The position numbers and the translations under genes are program-made. The notes beneath the pieces are model-generated. The model ran no database searches. It was given only the letters and a program-made list of their open reading frames with translations, and was not told where the DNA came from. A stretch of 64,000 nt of DNA from Geosiphon pyriformis (taxonomy: Eukaryota > Glomeromycota > Glomeromycetes > Archaeosporales > Geosiphonaceae): contig JAAOMT010000518.1 in the NCBI GenBank assembly GCA_016748015.1, positions 445,556 to 509,555 of the forward strand, given 5' to 3'. Positions 23,491 through 35,560 of this stretch are shown piece after piece; the first letter of the stretch is position 1; every line of letters begins with the position of its first letter.

Positions 23491-26400
23491 ATGGTTGGAA
23501 TTACTTCAGCCGGTAAGCCTTTGGTCAAAAATTATCTGCCTCTGAGAACTCAAACCAAAGAATTGTAACGACCTAACTAATTAGAAACTATATTGGACTC
23601 AAGGTGGTATTATTGCCCTACTCGACGAGTCAGAAGAAGAACTTAAAATTTATGCCTTGCAAAAACTGAATACCTTGGTGGATCAATTCTGGGCAGAAAT
23701 TGCTGACGCGGTTTCCAAAATGCATGTCACTTTCAAATTTTCTCACCCTTCTTTTATGTTCTCTGATTTGCCCCTCTCATATTGATGGCTTATTCGATCC
23801 ACAACCTGGAGCTTTAAGATCGTAAAATATCTAAAATTTTAAAATATTTGCCTTCAACAGAGAAATACTTTATGAAGATGAGGGCTTTTCCGAGCGACCG
23901 CTTTCAGCATTAGTTGCCTCAAAAGTAAATTTTTGATTCAAAATGCCTCTTGAAAATTTCTACAATTTCTTTATTGATTTAATAATAAATTGGAAACAAG
24001 GTTTATTATCATCTCGGAGAATTTGATGATTCCTTAACTTTTGCGTTGGGTGCTGGAGATCTATTCGACGCATCATCCAAGTCGGAATATGTTGAAACAA
24101 TAATATGTAGGTTAAATGGGCATACAACATTATTTTAATATGAATATTAAAATGTTTAATTTTCCGTTTTTCTTTAGCTAAATGTATAGACCGGTATATC
24201 AGTCTACGTTTTGAGCAATATGAAAATCCATCTGGTGGAACTGAAATTGATCCTCGACTAGAAGATGTCGTCGAGCGAATGTTTAGAAGGTGCTATGACG
24301 ATGGCGAATACAAACAAGTAGGCTCAATACTTTTACCTGAGATAATCTTGGAAGAATTTTCATTATATTCTTCTCACCGATTAAGGTTTTGTATTGAAAT
24401 TAGGCTATTGGAATTGCCTTGGAAGCTCGTCGTTTAGATGTCATTGAACAGGCAATATCAAAAGGAAATTCATCTGAACTCTTATCCTACGTTTTAGAAG
24501 CTGGCATGACATTGGTACATAATCTGGATTTCAGAAACAAGGTCGAGCTAATTTGTTTACATGTCATATTATTGCCCAAATCTTGGTTCTTTTATATTAA
24601 TATTAGATATTTTATACAGGTTTTGCAGCTTTTAGTCAAACTTTATCAAAATCTTTCTGAGCCAGATTATACATCGATCAGTCAATGTTTTGTACATCTC
24701 AACGATCCGATATCCGCGGCTAAGCTTCTACAAGATCTGGTCACTAAGGGCGACGATGTTTGGAATTCATATTTTAATTTATCTTTAAAGTTATATTTGT
24801 ACGTTCTGTTCAACTTGACCCGTTCCTTGCCATTTCAATAGGTATATTTGCTGATAGCCTATCAAATCGCTTTTGACCTTGAAGATAATGCTACCCAAGA
24901 ATTTCTTCAAAACGTCGTACGTCAATTACCAGCCGGTGCAGTATCGACTACGGCAGAAAAGCAAGATTTACAACCAATGGAGACGGACGAGGCAGAAGAA
25001 CAAGTAATACATAACCCTTCTAAATAATTTTCAATAATAACTAAGCTTATCCTCTTACATTAATCAACTGTGGGGTATTGATGCTTAGCCTCAGAATCCA
25101 AATAACGAAAAATACGGTAAAATACGCAGCATACTCTCAGGTGAAGAGTCTATTAGGTTACATTTGGAATTTTTATATCGTAATAACCACACAGATTTGC
25201 TGATTTTGAAAAACACCAAGGTTTGTCATATAATATTATTTCTTGCTAAGAGTTCCATCGGAGAAATTTCTCAAGTTTTTTTTTCTCAGAATGCCTTAGA
25301 GTCCCGAAATTCTGTATATCATTCGGCAGTAACATTTGCGAATGCTTTTATGCACGCTGGGACCACTAGTGATGAATTTTTACGTCAAAACTTGGAGTGG
25401 CTCTCGCGTGCTACTAATTGGTCCAAATTTAGTGCGACCGCTGCTCTTGGCGTGATACACAAAGTATATACCCTTTCTTTGTTTAAAAAGACTTGCAAAG
25501 GCTCACCATCTATTTATGATCCCCTAGGGACACCTATCGCAAGGGCTTTCGTTATTGGCACCTTATTTACCCCAAGACGGAGTAAGTGTTAGTTCTTATT
25601 CGGAAGGTGGCTCTTTGTTTGCCTTGGGACTTATTCACGCAAATCATGGAGATGGTGTGCTGGATTATTTGCGAAACGCTTTGAAGAATACACCGACAGA
25701 GGTGCTTCAACATGGAGCATGCTTGGGTCTCGCTGCCGCTGGTATGGCGACTGGAAATGACGGTATTTCTTATTTCATTTTAGATTACCAACCATAAAAC
25801 GGCTTTTGAAGATTGTATTCTCTTACTTATGTTTACCTTCTATTGGACAAAAGGTATATACGAAGAACTTAGAAACGTACTCTTTAGTGATAGTGCTGTT
25901 GCTGGAGAAGCTGCTGGTCTTGCTATGGGTCTTGTTATGCTTGGGACTGCCTCTGACAGAGCTATAAAAGATATGATACAATATGCTCATGAAACTCAAC
26001 ACGAAAAAATTATCAGAGGCTTAGCTATTGGAATTTCTTTGATTATGTACGGCAGAGAGGAAGAAGCAGATGCCTTGGTGGAACAGCTTATACGAGATAA
26101 GGTAAGATATTTACGACATTCAAATAGTAAATTTTATTATTTTGAGGTTTATTCCTGATATAAATTAAATACTACAGGATCCTATTTTGCGCTATGGTGG
26201 TATTTATACTGTTGCTTTAGCTTATTGTGGAACAGGCAACAACAAAGCAATTAGGCGATTATTACATGTTGCCGTTAGCGATGTCAATGACGATGTGCGG
26301 CGTGCTGCTGTCACCGCGTTGGGATTCTTATTATTCAGAACTCCCAAGCAAGTTCCCCGAATAGTCCAATTACTATCAGAAAGCTACAATCCGAATGTGC

Positions 26401-28125
26401 GTTACGGAGCTACTCTAGCTCTCGGTATATCATGTGCTGGAACAGGATTGTCGGTTAGCTTTTGTTTTCAATTCGTGATTTTTATTGTTTTGAAGTAATT
26501 TATTGCCCGTAAACAAATGTCACAGACGGTTGGATTAATCCTAGGAAGCAATTGACTTACTTGAGCCTATGACGAAAGATCCAGTTGATTACGTACGACA
26601 AGGAGCATTCATTTCTCTAGCCATGATTTTGATACAACAAAATGATACAACAAATCCTAAGGTTTGAGAAATATATTTTACGGAATTTGAAAATATTAAT
26701 TTATTAACGAGTTTACTTTATTCAGGTATCTGCTACCCGAAAATTATATGAAAAAATAATAGCGGACAAACATGAAGATGCAATGGCAAAGTTCGGAGCA
26801 GTTCTTGGCCAAGGCATTATAGACGCTGGTATTGATTTCTGTCAAGTCTGGATGTTAAGACTGATCTTTAATATGCTAGACATATAATACTGGTTCTTTG
26901 CATCTTAAATAATTAGGAGGACGAAATGTCACAATTTCGTTGCAGTCTCGATCTGGTCACTCTAATATGCCTGCTATCGTTGGAATGGCTGTATTTACCC
27001 AATTTTGGTATTGGTTTCCTTTAACACATTTCCTGAGCTTATCTTTCACCCCAACTGCTATCATCGGCTTGAACAAAGATTTGAAGGTAAACCTTAAAAC
27101 TAGAACAAACCATTTCTTATACTGTTTACTAATGATGTTCATATTGTAATCTTTTTAGATCCCTAAATTCGAATTTATATCAAATGCTAAACACTCGTTA
27201 TTCGCTTATCCCGCGACTACAAAGCCACCAACAACAAATGTCGTAGAAAAGGTAATTTTATGAAGTCACTAAATATTTGTTTCATCCCAAAACAGACGTC
27301 GAACAAAGATTATATAATCCTGGTTTTCCACCATTTCTCCTAAAAAATTAAACTTGATATAAAGATTTCATATTAAACTGATATATTCCCATATTGATGA
27401 ATTCATCTTTTTCTAAAGGTCGCAACTGCTGTCCTGTCAACAACGGCCAAAGCCAAGGCAAGAGCAAAAAAGTCGGAAAAAGAAAAAGGGAATGAAAATG
27501 CCGATGCTATGGATACGGTAATTTAAGAAGACAATCTTGAAATTTCTTCGCTTATTTCAAAATTCATTTGATCTACAACTGCATTATTTTCAGGACGAAA
27601 GAAAGGACGATATCAAGAAAGAGGAGGAAAAGGTGTGGATACTATTTACGATACATATTCCCATCTAGACTTTTTTATTTGATGGCCATATTTGTTTAGG
27701 AGGAGCCCAAAGACGATAAGAAGGGTAAAAAGAAAAAAGAGGATGCTTTCGAAGTTCTTGAAAATATGGCTCGAGTATTACCCACCCAATTGCAATACAT
27801 ATCGTTTAAAGAAGAATCGCGTTATGTGCCTGTCAAGAAGGTATGACAATATTATGATCTACCCATTCATACATAGATCATTTTTACTAATCAAATTTGA
27901 GATCCTTTAGGGAATTGTCGGAGGAATCTTGATGATGATTGATAAAAGGCCAGAAGAAAGAGAAGAATTGATTTCGCCTAGTGCACCTGTTGGTAAGCGA
28001 AACACTTTTATAGTAATATTTGAAACAACATAAGCATATATTAATCACTTTTTTAATTAGCTAATGAAACTAACGAAGAGGAGGCTGCTCCTCCAGAACC
28101 CTTTGAATACCCTTTTGATGATTAA
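23491..28125 (+). CDS. RPN2: 26S proteasome regulatory subunit RPN2 (PSMD1), 22 exons
   Basis: A scaffold of the 19S base/lid complex, made of proteasome/cyclosome helical repeats. Hand-spliced exons: 23491-23512, 23604-23721, 23861-23924, 24001-24106, 24178-24317, 24404-24541, 24620-24757, 24842-25003, 25089-25220, 25290-25463, 25528-25762, 25854-26101, 26178-26453, 26545-26661, 26726-26828, 26917-27086, 27159-27251, 27419-27517, 27594-27632, 27700-27840, 27911-27992, 28061-28125. All phases agree and give 953 aa without a stop, the usual family length. Landmarks: [47 protein letters not shown] and the acidic end [10 protein letters not shown] Lys/Glu-rich insert lies near residues 800-860. 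Intron 2 appears to use a GC donor (23722). The start is chosen as the first ATG giving [16 protein letters not shown]. Intact, so presumably functional. Confidence 0.95.
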
Positions 28126-28186
28126 TATTTTAAAACTTATTTAAAATGATGCCCGAACCTCAAAAAATCCAATAGATCCCAGACTT

Positions 28187-29751
28187 TTATTTTCTAAAGA
28201 ACTCTATCATGCACGAATTATAATGTAATAGCTCTTCTACCCTTGACCACTCCTTTTGATGCGTGTCCAAAATGGATCGTAGTTGATTTCCCAGCCCATC
28301 TGGGTTTTCAACTATTAAATCTCCATAAATCTTTAGGAAATGGTTCAAGTAGGCTTCACATAACTCGAAGTCCTTTTTCGAGGCGATACGAGATTCGATC
28401 GCGGTCAAAAACAATCTTAAATTTTGAAAATTATCATCCAAATTCACCGATCGAAATTCAAAGTCGATCGCGGATGGATTCAAGCTTTTCATAAAATCAA
28501 AGAATTCGGAATCTAAACCACTCATTAGTATTGAGTTTTCCCATTTTCTCATTCACATGCCTAAAAGGTTCGAGGAATTATACTTACAATCTCTCAGCGG
28601 TTCACACTTCTTTAGTATTAACGTTAACTCAGTTTCAATTCGAAGCTCTTTGGAACTTTTGATGATTTTAGTCACATCTTTGTCGTTACTTTTGACCTGG
28701 AATTCATTAACTGGCCCTGTGACGAATTTTGGGTTAACTCCAGGTAGGGTGGCCAAAAAAAATGGCGCCTTTTCCGGAATTTTTGGAGGCTCTTTTGGTT
28801 TATTACGTTTCTTTGAAAGAATTAAAAGTTTAATTAGGCAAAGAGTGTGATATAGCCAAATTTTAAAATTAGTAATACTTTAATTATCTCGAGATTCAAC
28901 AAATTTAGCCATTTCAATTTTGGCAGTGTTGACAAAGTGATCATTTCTTCCGTTAGTTGCTCAGGTGAAGCAAATGAAGTTTTGATATCAAGTTTCTCCA
29001 TTTCATCCATAAGATTTTCTAAAAACATCAATTGGTCACTGGTTAACTAGCAAGAATAACATATATTTCCAAAATATTTACCCTCAACATCACTATCCAC
29101 CCCAGATGTAGTGGGCAGTGAAATTTTAAAGCTTTCTTCGTCGGATACGCTTCGTAGTGAAATGTTACTGAATTGCGCCCGATTAGCCCTTAAATAAAGC
29201 AAAAAATTGAGAAATTCCTCGGTGATTTCTGATATATATATATATGAAAAGAAGGTTGCTCACCATAAAAATATACCCACATTATCGACGTGGGACGTAG
29301 CTAAGAAATCGCCAGTTGGTGAAAACGTGACGCTTGTAGCCACACTGTCTACTTGGAATACGTCAATCATGTGTCCTGATGGAAGATCCCAAGTACGAAT
29401 AGTGGAATCGAGTGAAGACGAAACAATCCAACGGCCATCCGAGTTGTAAGTCTGGGGTCAAAGTATATGAAACAGCTAAGAGTGAAATAATCGGGACCCC
29501 GCTGAAAGAATTGGAAACAATAAACAGCCTTAGCCTGATTTACAATGTCCGTGATTCTATTACGATGTCCCCAGAATTCTCTGATAATTTTATATGTCTC
29601 GACGTCGATCACCCGAATACACAGATCATCACTAACAATCGCCAGCAAGTTGCTATCTGTTTTTAGTTGAAGGTTTGTAATGGGTGACGCTATAATGATT
29701 GTGTTTGTAAGTGTGGCTGTTTGAATATCCCATATCTATCAAAAAAGCGAT

Positions 29752-29784
<33 letters not shown>

Positions 29785-32268
29785 GAAGTTTGCAATTTCA
29801 ATTGCAGAAAGAATCAAGTTTACCTTAACTGTGCCGTCTAGTGAGCTGCTAATGAGATATCTGTTAAGTGGATCACAAGCAAGGCCAGTTATCGATCTAG
29901 AATGCTCTAAATATTATGAGATATTTTGAAAAGGTTTTTATCAAAAAAACGACCAGAGTGAAATTTGTATTAACTTCCGGTTCCCCCAAAGGATTTTTTA
30001 TGTTGACCAGACTGCATATTGAACATGTCGATATAACCGTTGGATGATCCTATAAAACCATGGTTACCACATGGACTGATAGTAGCAACCTTTAAATTTT
30101 TTTACAATCGTATTCTGTTTAGGATAATCCGAATGGAATGTCTTCAAAGGCAAAATATTTTCTACTCACTTTGGCATTTGATCCATCAAGGGGAACGAAT
30201 ACATGATTGCCTATGGCTTTTTTATGAAAAGACCAAGTACGTGCTCCATAAGTATTTAGATGACAAGAAATGATATTGTCCCATTCCAACTGTTTCGATC
30301 CAGCTGAAAACCAATAAGTATGAAGTCAGGTGTCAATTACGTTAGACGTTAGAAAAAGAGAAATATTCTAACTTACCATAAGAAATGTGTATGATTTGTG
30401 GTAGCTTCATATCATCATGTTTTAACTCTAGATTTTTAGATTTTTTACTTAATGATCCTAAAAAAGTGATAAAGAATTTTATAGATTCGCAAATTTCGAG
30501 TATGATTATAGTCATAAGAAAAAAACACATAGGTCAATATATCACCAACCTTGTGACAATTCGACACTTTGAGAATCACGGACCACAGAAAAAGCTCTTA
30601 AAGATTTATCCCTGGCTGCACTTAATATAAAATGTCCATTGTTATCACAATATCGAATGGTAGTTGGTGGGGCATGATGACCGCTTCTGGATTTGAGCAT
30701 GCGAGGCAATCCATCTGTCCCATCAAATATCCATTCCTAAGAAGAGGATAAATAAGTTTTTCATTTTATAGAGGAAGAATCTAAACTAAAACATAAGCGA
30801 GAATCACTACCTTGACTGAATTGTCGTTTCCAGATGTAATCAGTATGGGTTGCCCATTCAGGAATTGTATCGATGGAATCAAACCATCATGAGCTCCTTT
30901 CATAAGATGAAATAAAGATTTCTTTTCTAAATCCCATAAAGCTATGTCACCGTAAATATTAGCAGTTGCCATTATGTGTAAATCATCTAGTAAACAAAAA
31001 ATTCCATATTATAGTGCGGAATTTTTCAGCCTTTTGTTTGAATATTGAAAAACTTTTTAGTGATGACACATACCAGTCCTAAAAGATATAGAAGTTACAT
31101 GGCCTTCTTGTGAATAAGTTGTGATACGCTCATCAGCTTTGATGTGATGCAGTATGATGGTCCCATCAAGCAAGCCGATTGCGATAACATCAACAACCGG
31201 TGATTGGGTGAGACATGTTATTGGGGATCCAAAGGAGGCAAACGAATAAATTATTTTACTAGGTATATATTATGTGATATTAGCTTAAAGACAAGATCAA
31301 ATACGAATGGAACATTGTTGATCATGCTCTTTACTTTGTGCGAATGTTCCAAATTTGCATGGTTCCTTGGGTACTACCCAATAATATTTTATCCAAATAT
31401 GTGTGCGGATGCACGATTGTCGATAAAGTAAACGATGAATCAAACTGTATCTCACTATATAATTCTAAGAAAACAAATATTAATTAGATTCGGAAAAGAA
31501 TCGAATCATCAAAAAATTCAGGAAATAAAGAGACCTTACCACCCAACTTATGATTCCATATTATGAGGGTATTGGTGTCACTGAGCGCCAAGAGAAAATG
31601 ACTCAATACTGTCAAAGAAAATATGCTCCCATGATCATTGCTGAGGAATCGAGTGATCTGCCGTTTCATTGAAAGAAAATAGATCAATACATAGCGTAAG
31701 CCCGCCGATCTATAATCTCATCTATCACTAATTGCCCAAGAAGTACCTCTTTTGCCCTATTGAAAACGATCACCTCTTTGCCGCAAGCTACAAACGTAAG
31801 ATCATTGAGTGAAGCAATGGCTGTAATCGTCACATGTGTTTGAGGTCCTATTTTTCAAACATGTGAAATCAATTCGATTAATTAAAGCTCAAGTGGCATT
31901 AGCCGTTAAAAGGACAAAGGCCTACCTACAAACAATAGGTTCAGTTTTGTGCACTAAATCCCTCAATATATTTTAGTTGGAAAATATCGAAATTAATAAA
32001 ATTCTTTATTATGAATCAAAAATGGACTACATACATCGTAAATATGAAAACTGTTCCCCACACAAGTGGTAAGAAAGAAGGCGGTGCCTCTAGCTTGAAG
32101 GCTAAATGCAATGTCATTAGTAACATAACCAATTGCACGAAATGGTTGAAATAATCTTGGTAAGGGGACTTGTGCTGTCTTCGGTAAGCTATTACTAGAA
32201 ATTGCAAACGGTTTTGTTTTTCTTTTCTTATGGGAGGAGACAGCTACAAATTCCAGAGATTCTAACAT
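28187..32268 (-). CDS. UTP21: U3 snoRNP / SSU processome WD40 protein UTP21 (WDR36), 18 exons
   Basis: Nucleolar protein of the UTP-B subcomplex needed for 18S rRNA maturation. Exons (from the start): 32035-32268, 31926-31953, 31747-31847, 31540-31657, 31335-31464, 31074-31258, 30811-30986, 30550-30736, 30377-30457, 30170-30303, 29975-30089, 29824-29906, 29544-29735, 29264-29451, 29082-29188, 28879-29018, 28588-28810, 28187-28512. Phases agree; 915 aa, close to the family size. Diagnostic stretches: FQPFRAIGYVTNDI, YLDKILLGSTQGTMQIWN, SPTGDFLATSHVDNVGIFLW, LNLLNLEIIK, and the C-terminal Utp21 domain (LNPSAIDFEF, FELCEAYLNHFLKIYGDL). Two WD40 propellers are expected. Exon 2 is only 28 nt. The last intron ends with TACTAAT then TTTAG. 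Its stop codon lies 61 bp from that of RPN2. Confidence 0.95.
29750..29781. repeat. TAA microsatellite in a UTP21 intron
   Basis: About ten uninterrupted TAA units inside the intron 29736-29823. Likely length-variable between strains. Confidence 0.9.
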
Positions 32269-32614
32269 TATGGGCTTGAAATTTTAGTCAAATTCAAATT
32301 CTGCGATTTTTTATATAGAATATTCTGGAAGTCAGATTTAAATTTCGCTGACTAATCATGACTAGTCTTTAAGAACCGATGAAAAGATTTTATCATTACT
32401 GTATTTCTCAAATAATTGCTTGGAAAATTTATAAAAAACCTAGGTGTATATTTTTATTTGGATATAAATATGTTTTTATATATTTTAGTCTTTTGTTATA
32501 ACTATTACAATTATTAAATTAAAATATTAATTAAAATATTAATTTCATTTAAATTAATGTATTATTAACATTTAAAATATATGCAAAAGACTTTTTATTA
32601 AAAAAAACTATATA
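32269..32614. other. UTP21 upstream region, no gene seen
   Basis: AT-rich, ending in TTAAAATATTAATTAAAATATT-type runs beside the DNA transposon. The UTP21 promoter should lie in the right-hand neighbourhood of 32269, but I can name no clear element. Confidence 0.5.
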
Positions 32615-32639
32615 CAGTCAGACCTCCATAAAAGAACCC
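32615..32639 (+). repeat. Left terminal inverted repeat of the pogo-like element
   Basis: Starts CAGTCAGACCTCCATAAAAG; preceded by TA at 32613-32614. Confidence 0.9.
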
Positions 32640-32919
32640 TCGATAAAAGAACAACCTCTTACAAAGAACATTTTTTTATAGAACCAAATGATTAATTAAC
32701 AATTTTCCCTCTATAAAGGAACAAGAACATAATTTTATCAAACGTTTATTCGAAATTTACCTTCATATAAGAACAAATATCACGTGCTAGATGTTAATTG
32801 GTAATTGGGAAAAGAGTTAGAACGTATTGAATTGATTTCATCCAATTCAGGCTTGCTAAAACCAAATCTAATATTATCATTATAGGCACATTTTCTAACA
32901 GACTTGCTAAATTATCACA

Positions 32920-34687
32920 ATGTCGGAACCTTTATTCAAAAAACAAAAATGAGCAGCAGTTAATGATGCTCTTCATAAAGAAATTTGTCAATATTCCAAA
33001 CATCACTATGGCACGAAACATGATGATATTGTAGCTTACTTTAATCATAAATATCCAGAACTTCATATTTCTCGTCCAACTGTCTCCAAGATAATCAAAG
33101 AGCATGCAAAGTGGTTGAATATTGAAATTGATGAAATTGATGAAAGATCTATTCGACACAAAAGCGTTAAATTTCCATTATTAGACCAAGCTTTAAGTTA
33201 TTGGGTAGAAAACAAGTAACTACAACCACTATCGAATTCAATGATCAACTAATTAAAGAAAAAGGAAAAGAATTTGCCAAACTTCTTGGTATGCACGAAA
33301 ATGAAATGCAATTCTCAAATGGATGGGTTCAAAAATTCAAAAAACGAAACCAATTATGTGTTTACCGATTTCATGGTGAGGCAGGAAGTGTATCAACTGA
33401 AAGTTTACCAGAAGAACAAAGAAAATTAAAAACCATTATATCCGAATTTGATCCTGCTGACATATATAATGCTGATGAAACAGGATTATTTTTTCGTATG
33501 GGACCAAATCAAACACTTGCAAAATGTTGAAATGTAGGAAAACAATCGATATATTATACTTACCAATTGTTATCGTTATATATTATTGTTATATTAAATT
33601 AATTGGGTTTTTTATAGGATAAATCTTGGATTACAATTCTTCTTGCTACAAATTCAACTGGATCTCACAAATTGCAACCTTTAGTAATTGGACATGCAAA
33701 AAATCCAAGATGCTTTAAAGGAATTAATACTTCTAACCTACCTATGATTTACAAATTCAATTCCAAAGCATGGATGCGCTCAGATATATGGAAAGCATGG
33801 CTCAAATATATAAATAAAGGGTTTCGAATTCAAAATCGGCATATATTACTTTTGGTTGATAATGCAACTTCTCATCATACTCAAATCGGGAAAGATTCAT
33901 TCCAATTAACCAATATTACTTTGCACTATTTTACTTCAAATAGTACATCACATCTTCAACCAATGGATGCTGGCATTATCAAATCTTTCAAAGGCAAATA
34001 TAAGCACTTATATTTTCAACATATTTTACATCAATTTGAACAAAAAATTAATATTGAACAGTTAAGTAATATAATATATACAGTATTATTATCATTATAT
34101 AATATATAATTTTATCTAATATTAATTTATTTTTTAGAAATAAATTAAACATAAAACAAGCAATTGATTATGCTGTTCAATCATGGTTTCAAGTAATATC
34201 TGTTACAATTCAAAACTGTTGGCAAAAAACGGATATTCTTTTCTATAATAAAGAATTAGAAATTCAAGAATCCGAAACATCAATTGCTATGAATATATTC
34301 AACAATTTACCATCAAATGCGCAACAATTGGTCAAAAATCTCGAAGATTATACTGTAACAGTTGATGGATTATTGGCAACTGAAAATATTCTTGATGATA
34401 ATGAAATTGTAAATATAGTTTTAGCCGATGCTCAAATTGAAACCAATACAATTAATGACTCAGAAGAATTAGAAAAATCTCCATCTGCTTTAATTACAAT
34501 TACAGAAGCATATGAAGCATTAAAAAAGGTAATTAGATTTGAAGAGCAATTAGCAAAAGAAAATTTTATAGAAAACCAAATTTTACTTAGAAAAAAATTA
34601 TATGATTACGAAAAAATGAAGGAAAATTCTAAAAAACAGGTAACAATTAATCAATATTTTAATAACAATAATAATATAATTGATTGA
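32920..34687 (+). pseudogene. CENP-B/Tigger-like transposase with DDD catalytic triad (recently broken)
   Basis: Starts MSEPLFKKQK, followed by TGA at 32950 (probably CGA before). N-terminal helix-turn-helix: HISRPTVSKIIKEHAKWL; then the CENP-B-type HTH: FAKLLGMHENEMQFSNGWVQ, after a one-base frame change near 33210. DDE_1 domain: NADETGLFFRM (first Asp), LLLVDNATSHHT (second), HLQPMDAGIIKSFKGKY (third), giving the D-D-D triad of the pogo/Fot1/Tigger group. Probable introns at 33534-33617 (gtaggaaa...tttatag) and near 34060-34137. Another TGA lies at about 33528. The acidic C-terminus ends NNNNIID-stop at 34687. Three lesions only, so inactivated recently. Confidence 0.85.
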
Positions 34688-34781
34688 TTGATTTAATAAA
34701 TAAATATAGTTTATTTGATAATAATATAAAACTCTATAATAGAACACCTTTAAAATAGAACATAATTTGCATGTTCTAACT

Positions 34782-34806
34782 GTGTTCTTTTATAGAGATC
34801 TGACTG
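34782..34806 (-). repeat. Right terminal inverted repeat of the pogo-like element
   Basis: Reverse complement reads CAGTCAGATCTCTATAAAAG; followed by TA at 34807-34808. Differs from the left end by two pyrimidine transitions in its first 20 bases. Confidence 0.9.
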
Positions 34807-34808
34807 TA

Positions 34809-35074
34809 TAAGTATTTGTAAAGCTCAAAAATGTAATTGTAAATATATAAAACAAATAAATATTGTTACAAAAGTAGAATATAATATTTAAATAAAATTT
34901 TTTATAAAAAAAATTGTTTAAATTAAAAAAAATTGTTAATTATGTTTTTAAAATAATATTTTTAATATATATAAATTATTATTAAATAAATTTTAATATA
35001 TTAATTTTTAATAATTATATTGTTAAAATTTTTATTAAAATAATTGTTTTTTAAGTATTTGTTTTTTAATAATA
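34809..35074. other. AT-rich spacer, nothing recognisable
   Basis: Almost pure A/T with no ORF and no repeat I could match inside the window. Confidence 0.5.
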
Positions 35075-35560
35075 CTTTTTTTTTAATAAGTACAATCCAA
35101 CTATTATTTAATATAAAAAAACAAACTAAGTAATCTTAACTAAATATAACTTATATGTTTATTACATATAACCAGTTATTCAGCTTAATTAAAACAATAT
35201 TATACATTTATACAAACTTTTACACTATTGTTTATATTCAAAAAAACAAAAAAGTTTTATATAATCCAAAATTAACAGCAAATAACTCTATAATACTTAG
35301 TAAATAAACTATTTCAATTAATAAAAAACTAAACAAACTATAAGAAACATTGAACAATATCTTTTTATTATTTATTAAACCACTTTTCTCTATCTCTATT
35401 CTGAATTTAGACTTAAATATTCACAATTTACTATAATGTTTTTCAGCCAAATAATGAATAAAATTAATTATTATTAATACTGTCTTCTTTTTATCATTAA
35501 AAATCAATACTATTTTATTAATTTAATCTTTAAAAATAAAATTTTTGCACAAAATTGTAT
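35075..35560 (-). mobile_element. Decayed LINE fragment, 3' end and a piece of RT
   Basis: The stretch 35090-35230 resembles 13400-13560 (LINE 3' end): AATAAGTACAATCCAA versus AATGAGTAAGATCCAA, then ACATATAACCAGTTATTCAG versus ACACGTAACCAGCCACTCGG. Further on, the - strand reads LIFNDKKKTVLIIINF, similar to INNDKTVAILINSR in the intact LINE RT. An internal deletion must separate them. It is cut at 35561 by the LTR of element E. Confidence 0.5.

Larger units (their letters stand above)
32615..34806 (+). mobile_element. pogo/Tigger-like Tc1-mariner superfamily DNA transposon
   Basis: 2192 bp, bounded by near-matching terminal inverted repeats of about 25 bp (left CAGTCAGACCTCCATAAAAG; right end is its reverse complement with two transitions) and flanked by TA on both sides, the Tc1/mariner target site. 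Sub-terminal copies of an AAAGAACA-type motif recur inside both ends. It holds one transposase gene on the + strand. Less decayed than the gypsy elements. Confidence 0.9.

Noticed and set aside
27692-27910. Separate small basic protein on the + strand
   Set aside because: It reads RPN2 exon 20 in a wrong frame and runs through a clear intron.
28243-28850. Two + strand ORFs downstream of RPN2
   Set aside because: They are complements of UTP21 exons, whose - strand frames give a known conserved protein.
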